Positions 1-9,469 of a DNA stretch of 64,000 nucleotides are shown one piece after another. Each line of letters begins with the position of its first letter. Positions within the stretch are counted from its first letter, which is position 1. Position numbers and translations under genes: made by a program. Below the pieces are notes generated by a model. The model was not told the origin of the DNA. It did no database searches and was given only the letters and a program-made list of their open reading frames with translations. This DNA comes from Leptospira biflexa (GTDB lineage Bacteria > Spirochaetota > DYNZ01). Location of the stretch: positions 1 to 64,000 of the forward strand of contig DYNZ01000001.1 of the NCBI GenBank assembly GCA_020720805.1. The letters are read 5' to 3'.

Positions 1-480
1 GTTCCTTTTTATCAACTAAAATCAAACTCTAACGGAATAAGGGACAATTTCATGCTCTTGATCTCTTCGCCAATTCTAATCCTATTTAGTCAACCGGAAT
101 CTTCTTTATCGCTTTTTGATATACCTGCTATCATCCTTTTCCTTATAGGTCTAATCTGGGAGTCCACTGCTGACTTGCAAATGCATGTCTTCCAGAAAAA
201 ACCTGAAGCAAAAGGAAAAATAATGACACAAGGCTTATGGAAATACAGTCGTCACCCCAACTATTTTGGAGAAACAACTCTCTGGTGGGGGATTTTCTTT
301 CTGGCACTTCCAGTCAGCCTATATGCAATTTTTAGCCCTATTTTTATAACTGTTCTACTACTCAAGGTTTCCGGCATTCCACTGCTGGAAAGCAAAATGC
401 AAGAAAACCCTGATTACAGAAAATATATGGAAACAACGAACTCTTTCTTTCCCTGGTTCCCGCGACAAAGGCGAACCTAA
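1..480 (+). CDS. DUF1295 / steroid 5-alpha-reductase-like membrane protein, C-terminal part
   Basis: The frame is open from the first base of the window, so the gene starts upstream and only about 159 C-terminal residues are present. An ATG at base 52 is probably internal. The C-terminal half carries the signature of the DUF1295 family, related to steroid 5-alpha-reductases and isoprenylcysteine methyltransferases: a hydrophobic helix, then GLWKYSRHPNYFGE, then a helix pair ending in a YRKYMETTNSFFPW-type tail. Such proteins are polytopic inner-membrane proteins with a cytoplasmic nicotinamide- or SAM-binding C-terminus; the substrate is unknown. The stop overlaps the stop of the convergent malQ by 2 bases, leaving no room for a separate terminator. 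Confidence 0.8.
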   Translation, partial: VPFYQLKSNSNGIRDNFMLLISSPILILFSQPESSLSLFDIPAIILFLIGLIWESTADLQMHVFQKKPEAKGKIMTQGLWKYSRHPNYFGETTLWWGIFFLALPVSLYAIFSPIFITVLLLKVSGIPLLESKMQENPDYRKYMETTNSFFPWFPRQRRT

Positions 481-2045
481 CTGGACTCCTGGCTACTTCG
501 CCCTGTTAATCGATTGAGGTTGCGAAGATAAACACAATTTTCCGGTGGTAGTTTTTCCCAAACCATGCGCCAACACCAATTACCCGCAGCCGTTCCCGGC
601 GTATTCATTCTACTTGTGCTATCCAGCTCCATAAGATCCTGCATAGGAACGATAGCCGTATCTGCAACGGATTGCCAGGCTGCGCGCATACATTGCAATG
701 CTATCTTCTGCCCGTCGATGCCAAGGTAATCGCAGATATGTACTCTGGTATGCGCGGATTCCTTCTGGTACCAACCTACAGTGGTATCGTTATCATGCGT
801 ACCTGTATAGACAACACTATCAGGAGTATGATTGTGCGGTAAATAGATATTATCAGCTCCGGAACCAAAGGCAAACTGTAGAATCTTCATACCCGGAAAA
901 CCATTGCGATCGCGTAGAGCCTCAACCTCGGGAGTAATCACACCGAGATCCTCTGCCACAATAGTCAGATTACCAATCACATCCTTCATCGCATGAAAGA
1001 GAGACATACCTGGCCCTTTTTTCCAACTGCCAAGTACCGCAGTCTCTTCGGATGCCTTGATTTGCCAGAAGGCTTCAAATCCTCGAAAATGATCGATTCG
1101 TACCCAATCCACGGTAAGAGACATAGAACGCATTCTTTCCAGCCACCAGGCATATCCGCTTTTTTTCAAGGCGGTCCAATTGTATAATGGATTACCCCAA
1201 CGCTGTCCTGTCTCACTAAAGTAGTCCGGCGGAACGCCAGCGACTGTAATAGGTTTTCCCTTAGAATTCAGATGAAACAAGGATGGAAGAGCCCAAACAT
1301 CTGCCGAATCGTAAGATACAAAAATGGGGATATCTCCAAAGAGAGTGATACCCATTTCATTTGCCCGTTTTTTCAATGCCATCCATTGTCTAAAAAAAAG
1401 ATACTGGGCGAATGCGTATACTTCCACCTTTTGCGCGTTGTGCGTACGCCAATTCTCAAGTGCCTCATTCTCCCTGGTACGTAAATCTTCCGGCCAATCC
1501 GACCAACACTGATTCATCAAACTGTTTTTGATTGCCCGAAAAAGCGCATAATCATCTAACCAGAAACGAAAATATTCCGAATTCAAAAACCAGGCAAAAT
1601 CTTCCTTTGCCGTAATTTTGTGCAAGGAGCCTTCTCCAGGAAACATAGAACGGATAGGTTGAAGCTGAAAATCTGATTGTTGCAACTGGTGATAGGCCTT
1701 AGTAATGACCTCCCATTTGAATATCCCAGCCTTCTCGTAATCCACATTTTCCGGATTGGTTGCTGATATATCAATAACCTGACTCTCTGGAAGCTCAGAA
1801 AGAAATCCCTCCTGGTGCAGCACCTCAGGAGATATGAACAGTTCATTTCCTGCAAATGCGGAATAGGCAGTATACGGAGAATTACCATAACCAGTTGGGT
1901 GATAGGGTAAAATTTGCCAAATTTCGGTTTCTGTATCTTTTAGAAAATTTAGGAAATTGTATGCCTGTGGGCCTAAATCCCCTATTCCGAAATTTGAAGG
2001 TAAAGAACTGATATGCAATAATATTCCTGCTCTACGCTTTCTCAT
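477..2045 (-). CDS. malQ: 4-alpha-glucanotransferase (amylomaltase, GH77)
   Basis: MalQ transfers alpha-1,4-glucan segments between maltodextrins in the cytoplasm and supports glycogen or maltodextrin turnover. The protein opens with RRAGILLHISSLPS and continues with FGIGDLGPQAYNFL, the usual GH77 N-terminus. The catalytic region shows WVRIDHFRGFEAFW (nucleophile Asp), IVAEDLGVITPEV (acid/base Glu) and YTGTHDNDTTVGWY (second Asp). The 522 residues are normal for bacterial MalQ. The frame extends 18 codons further upstream, but this ATG has GGAGAGG eight bases before it and places the family N-terminus right at the start. No other glycogen genes are adjacent, so it appears to be transcribed alone. 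Confidence 0.95.
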   Translation of the reverse strand: MRKRRAGILLHISSLPSNFGIGDLGPQAYNFLNFLKDTETEIWQILPYHPTGYGNSPYTAYSAFAGNELFISPEVLHQEGFLSELPESQVIDISATNPENVDYEKAGIFKWEVITKAYHQLQQSDFQLQPIRSMFPGEGSLHKITAKEDFAWFLNSEYFRFWLDDYALFRAIKNSLMNQCWSDWPEDLRTRENEALENWRTHNAQKVEVYAFAQYLFFRQWMALKKRANEMGITLFGDIPIFVSYDSADVWALPSLFHLNSKGKPITVAGVPPDYFSETGQRWGNPLYNWTALKKSGYAWWLERMRSMSLTVDWVRIDHFRGFEAFWQIKASEETAVLGSWKKGPGMSLFHAMKDVIGNLTIVAEDLGVITPEVEALRDRNGFPGMKILQFAFGSGADNIYLPHNHTPDSVVYTGTHDNDTTVGWYQKESAHTRVHICDYLGIDGQKIALQCMRAAWQSVADTAIVPMQDLMELDSTSRMNTPGTAAGNWCWRMVWEKLPPENCVYLRNLNRLTGRSSQESS

Positions 2046-2385
2046 AAAGAGATCCTCTCCAGTTACATCCATTTTTCGCAACAAATGGATTTTATGCACT
2101 CATCATCCGAAAAGTCTATAAACATTTTTTATAAAATAAAACTACAGCGAAAAAAAAATCTAACCTAATTGGCATGGCTATATATACATTTCTCCTGTTG
2201 TTTCAGGAGTCAATCGAGTGAATAGAGACAAAAATGGTAAAAAAGGATAGACAAAGTGAAAATTCCAGATCTCTCAAACACGTCGATTTATGGTTGAAAG
2301 CTGAGCTTCTTTGTACTTTTAAATTTAGGATATAAAGAGATTCCCATGTCATCAAAGAGTTTTTTTTTATAGGAGTGTAGCCTCT
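2046..2385. other. Intergenic region between divergent malQ and hemE
   Basis: No convincing gene lies here; short frames in it have no recognisable product or ribosome binding site. It must hold both divergent promoters. A TTGAAA at 2294-2299 is a possible -35 for hemE, but the matching -10 is poor. AGGAG lies about ten bases before the hemE ATG. No riboswitch fold or terminator was recognised. Confidence 0.5.
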
Positions 2386-3456
2386 ATGCAAAAAATATCC
2401 AGCCGGACACTATTTCAACATGCCTGTCGCTTCCAAAAAACCCCTCGTTTACCTGTCTGGATGATGCGACAGGCAGGTAGATATATGGCCTCCTATCAAA
2501 AAATTCGGGCAAAGCATGATTTTTTAACCATGTGCCGTGAACCTGAATTAGCAATAGAAATTTCATTGCAGCCCATCCAGGAAATCAATATGGATGCAGC
2601 AATTATGTTTTCCGATATTTTGACGCCCCTTGAGCCGATGGGTGTTGGTCTCACATTCCAAGAGCAGCATGGTCCTGTATTAGATTTAAGAAATCTATCA
2701 GACCTGAATCATCTGCAACTGTACGATGTGGAGGAGAGCCTGTCATACATTCCTCAAATTGTAACTGGTCTGCGCCAAACATTAAGTACGGATAAAGCAC
2801 TGATTGGATTTTGCGGTGCACCCTATACCCTTGCGGCGTATCTTTTGGAGTCTAAACATCGCCGAAGCTTTCATAAAATCAGACAATGGTCCAACCAACA
2901 CCCAAATGAACTTATGCATATTCTTGAGATTTTAAGTGAACAGATGGCTCGCTACCTGGCTGTCCAGATTGAATGTGGCGCAGACGCAGTTCAAATTTTT
3001 GACAGTTGGGCTGGCAATCTAACCTCATGGGAATATAAAACTTTTGTTTTACCATCTTTGCGCCAAACCATCTTCAGCCTTAAGGAAAAATTATCGAAAA
3101 AAGGCATTCAATCGGAAAGTTACTCTATTATTCTCTTTGTAAAAAATTTTCAAGGTTCTTTGGCAGATCTCATAGCGACTGGCGCCGATATCTTATCGCT
3201 TGATGAAAGTCGAGATTTGGGAAAAAGCAGAAAAGAGTTAAACACTGCAGGATTTACGCATGTTCCGCTACAGGGTAATCTCTCTCCATTTGCGTTGTAT
3301 AAAAATGAAAATGAATTAATGAAGGAAATCGATACTATCAGCGAGGCTTTAGATAAAACAGGCCATATTTTTAATCTTGGTCATGGAATCTTTCCCGATA
3401 TTCCGGAAACTGTTGTTAAAAATGCAGTCTCCAGAATTATCAGTTTCGGTGCTTAA
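2386..3456 (+). CDS. hemE: Uroporphyrinogen decarboxylase
   Basis: HemE removes the four acetate carboxyls of uroporphyrinogen III to give coproporphyrinogen III in the cytoplasmic haem pathway. The N-terminal signature PVWMMRQAGRYMASY contains the substrate-binding arginines. It is followed by FSDILTPLEPMGVGL, FCGAPYTLAAYLLE, VQIFDSWAG and the C-terminal HIFNLGHGIFPDIPE, all typical of the family. The length of 356 residues is normal. AGGAG precedes the ATG. The only other haem gene in the window, hemB, is about 52 kb away, so haem synthesis is not in one operon here. The stop lies one base from the end of the convergent tubulin-like gene. Confidence 0.97.
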   Translation: MQKISSRTLFQHACRFQKTPRLPVWMMRQAGRYMASYQKIRAKHDFLTMCREPELAIEISLQPIQEINMDAAIMFSDILTPLEPMGVGLTFQEQHGPVLDLRNLSDLNHLQLYDVEESLSYIPQIVTGLRQTLSTDKALIGFCGAPYTLAAYLLESKHRRSFHKIRQWSNQHPNELMHILEILSEQMARYLAVQIECGADAVQIFDSWAGNLTSWEYKTFVLPSLRQTIFSLKEKLSKKGIQSESYSIILFVKNFQGSLADLIATGADILSLDESRDLGKSRKELNTAGFTHVPLQGNLSPFALYKNENELMKEIDTISEALDKTGHIFNLGHGIFPDIPETVVKNAVSRIISFGA

Positions 3457-3457
3457 A

Positions 3458-6400
3458 TTATTTTATGATCTTATTGTTTACTTTGACTTCCCAGATGACA
3501 ATTTCCGGCATTTTACCTTCCAACTCCTGAAGGTAATTCGCAATCTTTGTTCTATCCAGTAAGGTAGGATCATTTTCCAGACGAAATCGTGCGGAAGTTA
3601 CAAAATCATCCAATTTCTGCACCATCTTACTTTTTAATAGATTTTGCCATTCAAGAGACCCCGATTTTTCAAAATAGTCAAAAAAAGCAAATTTATCGGC
3701 AAATACAGGCAGTTCTACAGTTTCAAGCTTTGATTTGGGCATATCTATCGGTACGCCAGCTTGGATGTTCTCCCTGGTTTTCTGCAATATCTTCTGAATA
3801 TTCGTCAGCAGAAACTCCCGCACCGAGGGTTGGCTTTCTAGAAAGAAAATTAGCTCTTCCTGGTTGGCAAATTCCGGGTTGGGGATATGCTTTTCCAGGT
3901 ATTGATCTTTTGTCATTTTCAATTCTTTGGCCCGCTCATCTGTTTCATCGCCATCCAAGATGTCACGAATCACCAAAGAGTACTCTCGCCGAAACATCAT
4001 AGCCTTATTTACGGGATTTCGCGCCAGCATGGCCAATTTTGTGATCGCATCTGCTACCAATTCCAGACGAGCTTGATCAACTCCCCCTTGAGCATTCATC
4101 TTATCCTGCAATTCCAAAATAACACCTTTGTATTTTTCCCTAGCATCGATCTCCTGCATAAATGAAACCAAGGATGGATCATACTCGTAACCATTCGATC
4201 CCTGTACCAGAAGTTTCATCTCAATTAAGCCATTCCATAATCTGGCAGGATTCAGATAATTCATTTGCCTCATGGGATCAGGAAAGTACTTTGCATCATA
4301 GGTATGATGATTAAAGCAGTGCAAAGGATGACTTCGTTCGCTCATCAAAGCGTGATAATCCCTGGCGGAATCTTCAAGAGAATTCACTTTGTAAATGGGA
4401 AATCCCAAAAGCATACCTATAGAAATCATCTCATAAGGTTTGCACATATTAGGAACTTCAAAAGTTTCAACGCTGATATTGGGAACAGCTGACTCCCTTT
4501 TTTTGTAGTGATCCATTCTGGAGGGAAGATCATTGCCATTTCCAGAATTTGGATCATCACCATCCTCATAACTATTTAATCCAAAATTTGTAATCGTCCG
4601 ATAGTATTCCATGGATTGAAGTCCATTGGCATCCAGGAAAATATAAGGACGCGAATAACTATCCAGTTTTTCTAGAAGTTTTTGAACAGGTATTTTTTTC
4701 TGATCCAAAATCTGTTTGATGGAGATGTTGTCAAAATTAAATCCCTGAAAACGAGAATGAATTACCTTAAATAATTTTTTATTTAAATTCTGGATATCGA
4801 TTTTCAGTAATGAAGACTCGGAAACAGCATAACCATCTTCTGCCGGTTCAGAATAGATAATTTCTCTAATTTCCTCAACTGGTTTATCAAGTATCTCGCC
4901 AAATTCGCCCTTGATCATATCCTCTATTTCTTGGGTACTTCGATCAAGAATTTCTAATCCATGAGTTGAAAGAAGATACGTTTCGAAAAGTTGGTGCTTA
5001 TCATCTTCCCGATCCATAGATACAAAATTTACATCATTGCACAAATCTTCTACGGATAATTTAGAATAGAAATAGGTGTTTAAGAACTCTGTTATCTCTT
5101 GATCGTTAATCAAATAGAAAAACAGAGGGTTTTTTTGCTCAAGCAACTTGAATTTGAGGGCTTGTATTTCTTCATTTAATTGACTTATTAATACCGTAAT
5201 CTTATCTTTCAAGATGCTAATCTCATCATTTTTAATTTTAAACAGAATAGCCTTAAAATCACGGATAAAATCTTCTGATGCTGTCAGCATTGACTCAAAA
5301 ACCAATTGAGAAAAATTAAAACCAGCCATCTCAATGATTGCCTTCGGAAGATTAGGATCTTTGATTCCCTCTTTTTCGACCTTTTCAACGATGGCCTCCA
5401 TCTCCTCAGTGGAATAGCGAGACAGGGCTACGCGCTCTTTATAATATTTTTTTTGATACAATTCGACTTTATCCAATAGCAAATTCAGAACCTTTTCAGA
5501 AAATAAAAACCCTTTTTTAGGATCTTTTAGATAACCATGTATCTCACCTTTCAAAACTGTTTTCATTTTATCGATTTCCAATTCATAGCGTTTGCGCATC
5601 CGAATTAGTAAATTCTGTTTAATCTTCTCCTGCTCTTCCTTGCCATAATCACTGATAATTCTGTCCAAAAACATGGCTACACCACGCGGGTCGCCTTTTT
5701 TAATTAGATCATCAAGCTTCTTTTGATAGGACTTAAATTCGACTTCAATATCCATGGAATAATCAGGATACATTCGTTCAAAAATTAATCTGCAATTTAA
5801 ACGCAACGCTCGCACCAATCCACGATTGATATCGCCCATGGATTCAAGTAACAGACGTTGATCGACCTCTCGTAAGAAAGAATTGGCAAGTTTTACCGCT
5901 GTAATTTTATACCCTAATTCTGTTAGTTGAGGAACTGGATACAATACCCTGGAGATACCAAAAGAGTTATAAGCGGCCTTTCTTTTTGAGTTTTCTTCTT
6001 TGGGCAGATAAATCGAAGCTCTGGTTGAGTCGTTCACCATTCTCTCTTCAATGGCGCCACCGACAATTGACGCTATAAAAGTAGCTATAAATTGACCGGT
6101 TAGCTCCTGAACCTGATCTCTACCCTGCAATGAATTTCCTGCCATATTTTCTACATCCAGCAGATAGAGCATCCCCTCATCAAAAATTCTATCAGGAACA
6201 GTAACAATTGTTCCTGAGGGATATTGAGCCTTAAAGGTATTCCCACTCATAAAGAAATCGATTTCTTTTAATGCTGCATATGCATTAGCTCTTGCATTTC
6301 GGTTGTACACTACCCGCTTGAAGGCTGAAGGTAAAACAAGAATGCCATAAATTCGGGGTTGAGGCCAATAATCTTTGAAAATATCTTTCACCATAGCAGC

Positions 6401-7282
6401 CATATCTATTATCATCCCATTGCCAGTTCCGCCGACGATGGAACTTGTAATAAAAATAGAAATCTGAGCTCTCCGCTTTAGGTGACGCACATGAAATGAA
6501 AATTTTTGCCCTGCAAAATTTTTTCCATTTAATTCAAAATAATAACCCTTTTCATCCTTGGCAAAATCCTTTAATCCGATTTCGCTATCAGTATGCGGGC
6601 TCAAAATTGCACGAATACCAGCATCTGGCTTTAATTGAATAATCGTGTTTTCCGGAGGGACTTTTTCATGGAAATAGTATCTATTTTTGCCTGCCTCGAT
6701 TGTAAATGTGATATCTCCCTCAAACTTTTCCTCTCCCTCTTTTAAGTCCAGTAATTGAAAATATTTTGGGTCATTGGATATGTCGGTTAGCCTGTCTCGT
6801 TCTTTGATTAATGTATCGCGAAGTATCTTTTCGTTAAAATAAAATGCCAATCTCCCCAGCGGCCTTGTCTGGTTTGCGCCCTGACCAGACCTGGTTGAAA
6901 TATCATAGACATCTGGATTTGGCAGCCAGTTGAAGACAGGATCCGTCTTGTATTTTTCACGAAGAAACTCCAAAGACAGCTCTGCTGGGGTAGGAGCTGA
7001 AATATATAACATTCGCTTTTCTTCCTGAAAAAACTGATTACCCGGAAAACGATATCTTCCGCCCTTTCCTTCAATACTTGTTTCAATATCCGTAGTATCA
7101 ATACCAATCCAGCGCATGTAACGAAAGGCTTCCGAAGGCAAATTAGTCTCCACCCATTTTTTGACTGCAAGAACACCTTTCATCCCTGATCCACCAATCC
7201 CAATGACCAGAGATTTGCGCACAGTGGGTTTATCATCACTGATAACGCTCTGTATCGATTTATGATAATCCGATTGCGCCAT
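3458..7282 (-). CDS. Large tubulin/FtsZ-superfamily (Tubulin_2-like) protein
   Basis: This 1274-residue protein begins with a GTPase-like fold. Visible motifs are VIGIGGSGMKG (about 26-36), WIGIDTTD (58-65), RSGQGANQTRPLGRLAF (131-147) and the tubulin signature-like SSIVGGTGNGMIID (280-293). The sequence between the last two looks like a family-specific insertion. Residues from about 480 onward are largely charged alpha-helix with probable coiled coils near 530-760 and no transmembrane segment. This matches the large tubulin-like proteins proposed to act in membrane remodelling; GTP binding and polymerisation are inferred, not shown. It is the last gene of a leftward cluster after a membrane protein, a PQQ propeller and a PilZ protein. 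Its end abuts hemE. Confidence 0.8.
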   Translation of the reverse strand: MAQSDYHKSIQSVISDDKPTVRKSLVIGIGGSGMKGVLAVKKWVETNLPSEAFRYMRWIGIDTTDIETSIEGKGGRYRFPGNQFFQEEKRMLYISAPTPAELSLEFLREKYKTDPVFNWLPNPDVYDISTRSGQGANQTRPLGRLAFYFNEKILRDTLIKERDRLTDISNDPKYFQLLDLKEGEEKFEGDITFTIEAGKNRYYFHEKVPPENTIIQLKPDAGIRAILSPHTDSEIGLKDFAKDEKGYYFELNGKNFAGQKFSFHVRHLKRRAQISIFITSSIVGGTGNGMIIDMAAMVKDIFKDYWPQPRIYGILVLPSAFKRVVYNRNARANAYAALKEIDFFMSGNTFKAQYPSGTIVTVPDRIFDEGMLYLLDVENMAGNSLQGRDQVQELTGQFIATFIASIVGGAIEERMVNDSTRASIYLPKEENSKRKAAYNSFGISRVLYPVPQLTELGYKITAVKLANSFLREVDQRLLLESMGDINRGLVRALRLNCRLIFERMYPDYSMDIEVEFKSYQKKLDDLIKKGDPRGVAMFLDRIISDYGKEEQEKIKQNLLIRMRKRYELEIDKMKTVLKGEIHGYLKDPKKGFLFSEKVLNLLLDKVELYQKKYYKERVALSRYSTEEMEAIVEKVEKEGIKDPNLPKAIIEMAGFNFSQLVFESMLTASEDFIRDFKAILFKIKNDEISILKDKITVLISQLNEEIQALKFKLLEQKNPLFFYLINDQEITEFLNTYFYSKLSVEDLCNDVNFVSMDREDDKHQLFETYLLSTHGLEILDRSTQEIEDMIKGEFGEILDKPVEEIREIIYSEPAEDGYAVSESSLLKIDIQNLNKKLFKVIHSRFQGFNFDNISIKQILDQKKIPVQKLLEKLDSYSRPYIFLDANGLQSMEYYRTITNFGLNSYEDGDDPNSGNGNDLPSRMDHYKKRESAVPNISVETFEVPNMCKPYEMISIGMLLGFPIYKVNSLEDSARDYHALMSERSHPLHCFNHHTYDAKYFPDPMRQMNYLNPARLWNGLIEMKLLVQGSNGYEYDPSLVSFMQEIDAREKYKGVILELQDKMNAQGGVDQARLELVADAITKLAMLARNPVNKAMMFRREYSLVIRDILDGDETDERAKELKMTKDQYLEKHIPNPEFANQEELIFFLESQPSVREFLLTNIQKILQKTRENIQAGVPIDMPKSKLETVELPVFADKFAFFDYFEKSGSLEWQNLLKSKMVQKLDDFVTSARFRLENDPTLLDRTKIANYLQELEGKMPEIVIWEVKVNNKIIK

Positions 7283-7311
7283 AATGGCTAATCCTTCCTG
7301 GGAATTCCTAT

Positions 7312-8208
7312 CTAAGAGGTGAATGGATCTATCATGGGATATAAGCCTTCGCTGGTCTGGGCAGCAGTATCATATCCGGGATAAATCTTATACAATCTGA
7401 TAAAAAAATTTTTCTCGATTTTTGTTATACCACCTTTTGTTTTTACCTCATAATCCTGGGTAAAAAAATGAAACTCGAAAAACCCTGAGATAAACTTACC
7501 GTCTTGATTTAAACGATCACCTATGCGAAAGCGAAGCGGTTGCTTAGGATCAATCTGAGCCATTGTCGGATCTCCCGTGGCTTCTGGCTCTGCTTTGATA
7601 TAAATTCTTTCTCGAGAAGACATTTCGCGAAAATTTTGTTCTCCAGGTATATATATCAACGATTTGCCTGTGCGCCGAATAAAAACCTGGTACTCTTCCT
7701 GAATACGATCCGGTATATTGTAAATATCCTGACCTTTACTTTGGTCCAAAATTCTAATATGAATATTGAGATGGTCATCAACAATTTCTGTCGAATATGT
7801 TTTTATATTGCCTTCCCTTTGCCCTATTACGATTGTCTTTTCCTGCTCGGACTCTTCTCGCAAAGAAAACTTAAAAATTAATCCTGGATCAGGTAACTGC
7901 TTCGGTGAAACACCAACTGTTGATGGTTTCGGTGAATGTTCAATTTTGGCATCTTGTGCAGCAATATCCTGTTTAGGCGTATTACTTTTTTGGGGGATTG
8001 GTTCTCTTTGCTTGGATTTGGAAGGCCCTGGAACTTTTTGTTTCCGAAGCATTTTCCATTGCAAAAAAAGAGCAACAAACAGAATTACAATGATAAAAAG
8101 CAGTCCAAATATATAGGTCTCCATATCACTGATCTGTTTGCGCAATAAATACATCTGACTTTCAGAATAATTAATTGAATTCCCAACCTGGGCTAATAAT
8201 TGCTTCAT
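7312..8208 (-). CDS. Single-pass membrane protein of the tubulin-like cluster, function unknown
   Basis: I do not recognise the family. The 298-residue protein has a short polar N-terminus, one strong transmembrane helix (about 31-51), a basic Pro/Ser/Lys-rich linker to about 105, and a soluble C-terminal part. That part is beta-rich, with alternating hydrophobic stretches such as EYQVFIRRTGKSLIYIPG and ISGFFEFHFFTQDYEVKT. This start was preferred over the ATG six bases upstream because AAGGG is then six bases away. It begins 12 bases after the propeller gene ends and stops 29 bases before the tubulin-like gene starts, so co-transcription is likely. A membrane anchor or receptor for the tubulin-like protein is a reasonable guess only. 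Confidence 0.7.
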   Translation of the reverse strand: MKQLLAQVGNSINYSESQMYLLRKQISDMETYIFGLLFIIVILFVALFLQWKMLRKQKVPGPSKSKQREPIPQKSNTPKQDIAAQDAKIEHSPKPSTVGVSPKQLPDPGLIFKFSLREESEQEKTIVIGQREGNIKTYSTEIVDDHLNIHIRILDQSKGQDIYNIPDRIQEEYQVFIRRTGKSLIYIPGEQNFREMSSRERIYIKAEPEATGDPTMAQIDPKQPLRFRIGDRLNQDGKFISGFFEFHFFTQDYEVKTKGGITKIEKNFFIRLYKIYPGYDTAAQTSEGLYPMIDPFTS

Positions 8209-8220
8209 AAGCATCCCTTG

Positions 8221-9420
8221 CTATTTTCGGATTGCGTACACAAACGAATCACCGGATCCAAAAATAAGTGCATTATCATATTCCTGAATTTCTCCGTAAA
8301 TGTTTCCGTCTGTAGAAAATTTATAGACAATACTTCCTTTTGCCCTATCAAGGGAATAAATATGATTATCATGACATCCAAAAAAAATCTTTTCACCAGA
8401 TATAATAGCCTTAGAACGAATTTTACCATTCGTGCGAAATCGCCACCTTTCTTTTCCTGACGAGTCTACGCAAAAAAAATCGCCTGCATCAGAACCAAAG
8501 TAGTAAAGCTCTTCGCCATTTTCCACCTGAGACATGACATCTCCATACAATGGAGCATGGGCTATAAAAATCCAGTTTATCTTTCCCGTATTTCTTTCGA
8601 GGCAGTACATAGTGCCGTCAATAGATGCAGCAAGTACAAACTTACCATTTTTGGACACATAAGGTTTCATACGAACAGCATCATTCGTCTCCAAAACCCA
8701 TTGCTCCGCTATACTGTCACCTTTATCGCTAAAGGAAATAAGTCTTTTTTCTTCTGTTCCAACAAACAATTGCCCTGCATCATATTCAGGCGAAGAAACG
8801 ATGCCGCTAAGAGGCTTATTCCAGAGTACTTTTCCTTCGGATGACTCTCCTCCATAAATATCAATCGCATGCAGCCCTGCAAGAGAAGCAATAATCAACA
8901 TCTTGCGGGACAATGTCGGCGCTGTTAATACACCTTTTGGTAGTGCCTTCTTCCAAATTACCTTTGGCCTTATTCCTTTGAGACCAAGTTTTACATCTGC
9001 TTGGATAGCCAGTGCAAAAATTGCCCCCTCTCTCGTGACATAATAGAGCATATTATCACGGATAGCCGGCTCTTTGTACAAAGTTCCGGGTAGCTGGATT
9101 TTCCAAATCGTCTGAAACTCACTGCTTCCGGAAGGATAATGTAATAAATAGCTATTTCCTTTTTTATTTCCCGCAAGAAAAAATGTCTCTGAAAAGCCAG
9201 GAACCTGCATTCGACTTATGCTAGAAGTGATCGCATCAGTTGTTTTATAGGTACAGATTTCTTTGCCAGAATCCTCATTCGGCCCATTTGTTCCATCCTG
9301 CAGCAAACTATCAATTGAATTCTGGGATCCTGACCCCAACGAATTACGGAAAGATTCATCCACTTGAAGATCACTTTTCGGATCAAACAATTTCAATTTT
9401 TTGATATATGAATGGGTCAC
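8221..9420 (-). CDS. PQQ-repeat-type beta-propeller protein
   Basis: This protein of 399 residues consists mainly of degenerate WD/PQQ-like blades. Examples are ending units such as LYYVTREGAIFALAI, GLHAIDIYGG, GTMYCLERNTGKINWIF and HIYSLDRAKGSIVYKFS, spaced about 40-45 residues apart, suggesting seven or eight blades. There is no signal peptide, so unlike BamB-type relatives it is probably cytoplasmic. Translation starts at GTG with GGGAG eight bases upstream. It lies between the PilZ and membrane-protein genes of the tubulin-like cluster on the same strand. Its likely role is as a protein-interaction scaffold; no enzymatic residue pattern is visible. Confidence 0.8.
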   Translation of the reverse strand: MTHSYIKKLKLFDPKSDLQVDESFRNSLGSGSQNSIDSLLQDGTNGPNEDSGKEICTYKTTDAITSSISRMQVPGFSETFFLAGNKKGNSYLLHYPSGSSEFQTIWKIQLPGTLYKEPAIRDNMLYYVTREGAIFALAIQADVKLGLKGIRPKVIWKKALPKGVLTAPTLSRKMLIIASLAGLHAIDIYGGESSEGKVLWNKPLSGIVSSPEYDAGQLFVGTEEKRLISFSDKGDSIAEQWVLETNDAVRMKPYVSKNGKFVLAASIDGTMYCLERNTGKINWIFIAHAPLYGDVMSQVENGEELYYFGSDAGDFFCVDSSGKERWRFRTNGKIRSKAIISGEKIFFGCHDNHIYSLDRAKGSIVYKFSTDGNIYGEIQEYDNALIFGSGDSFVYAIRK

Positions 9421-9469
9421 CTAAAGTTCTCCCTCAATGTATAAATCATACTACCATATATAGAAATAT

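Noticed and set aside
2100-2385. Riboswitch or leader in front of hemE
   Set aside because: No conserved stem arrangement could be found; the sequence is simple AT-rich DNA.
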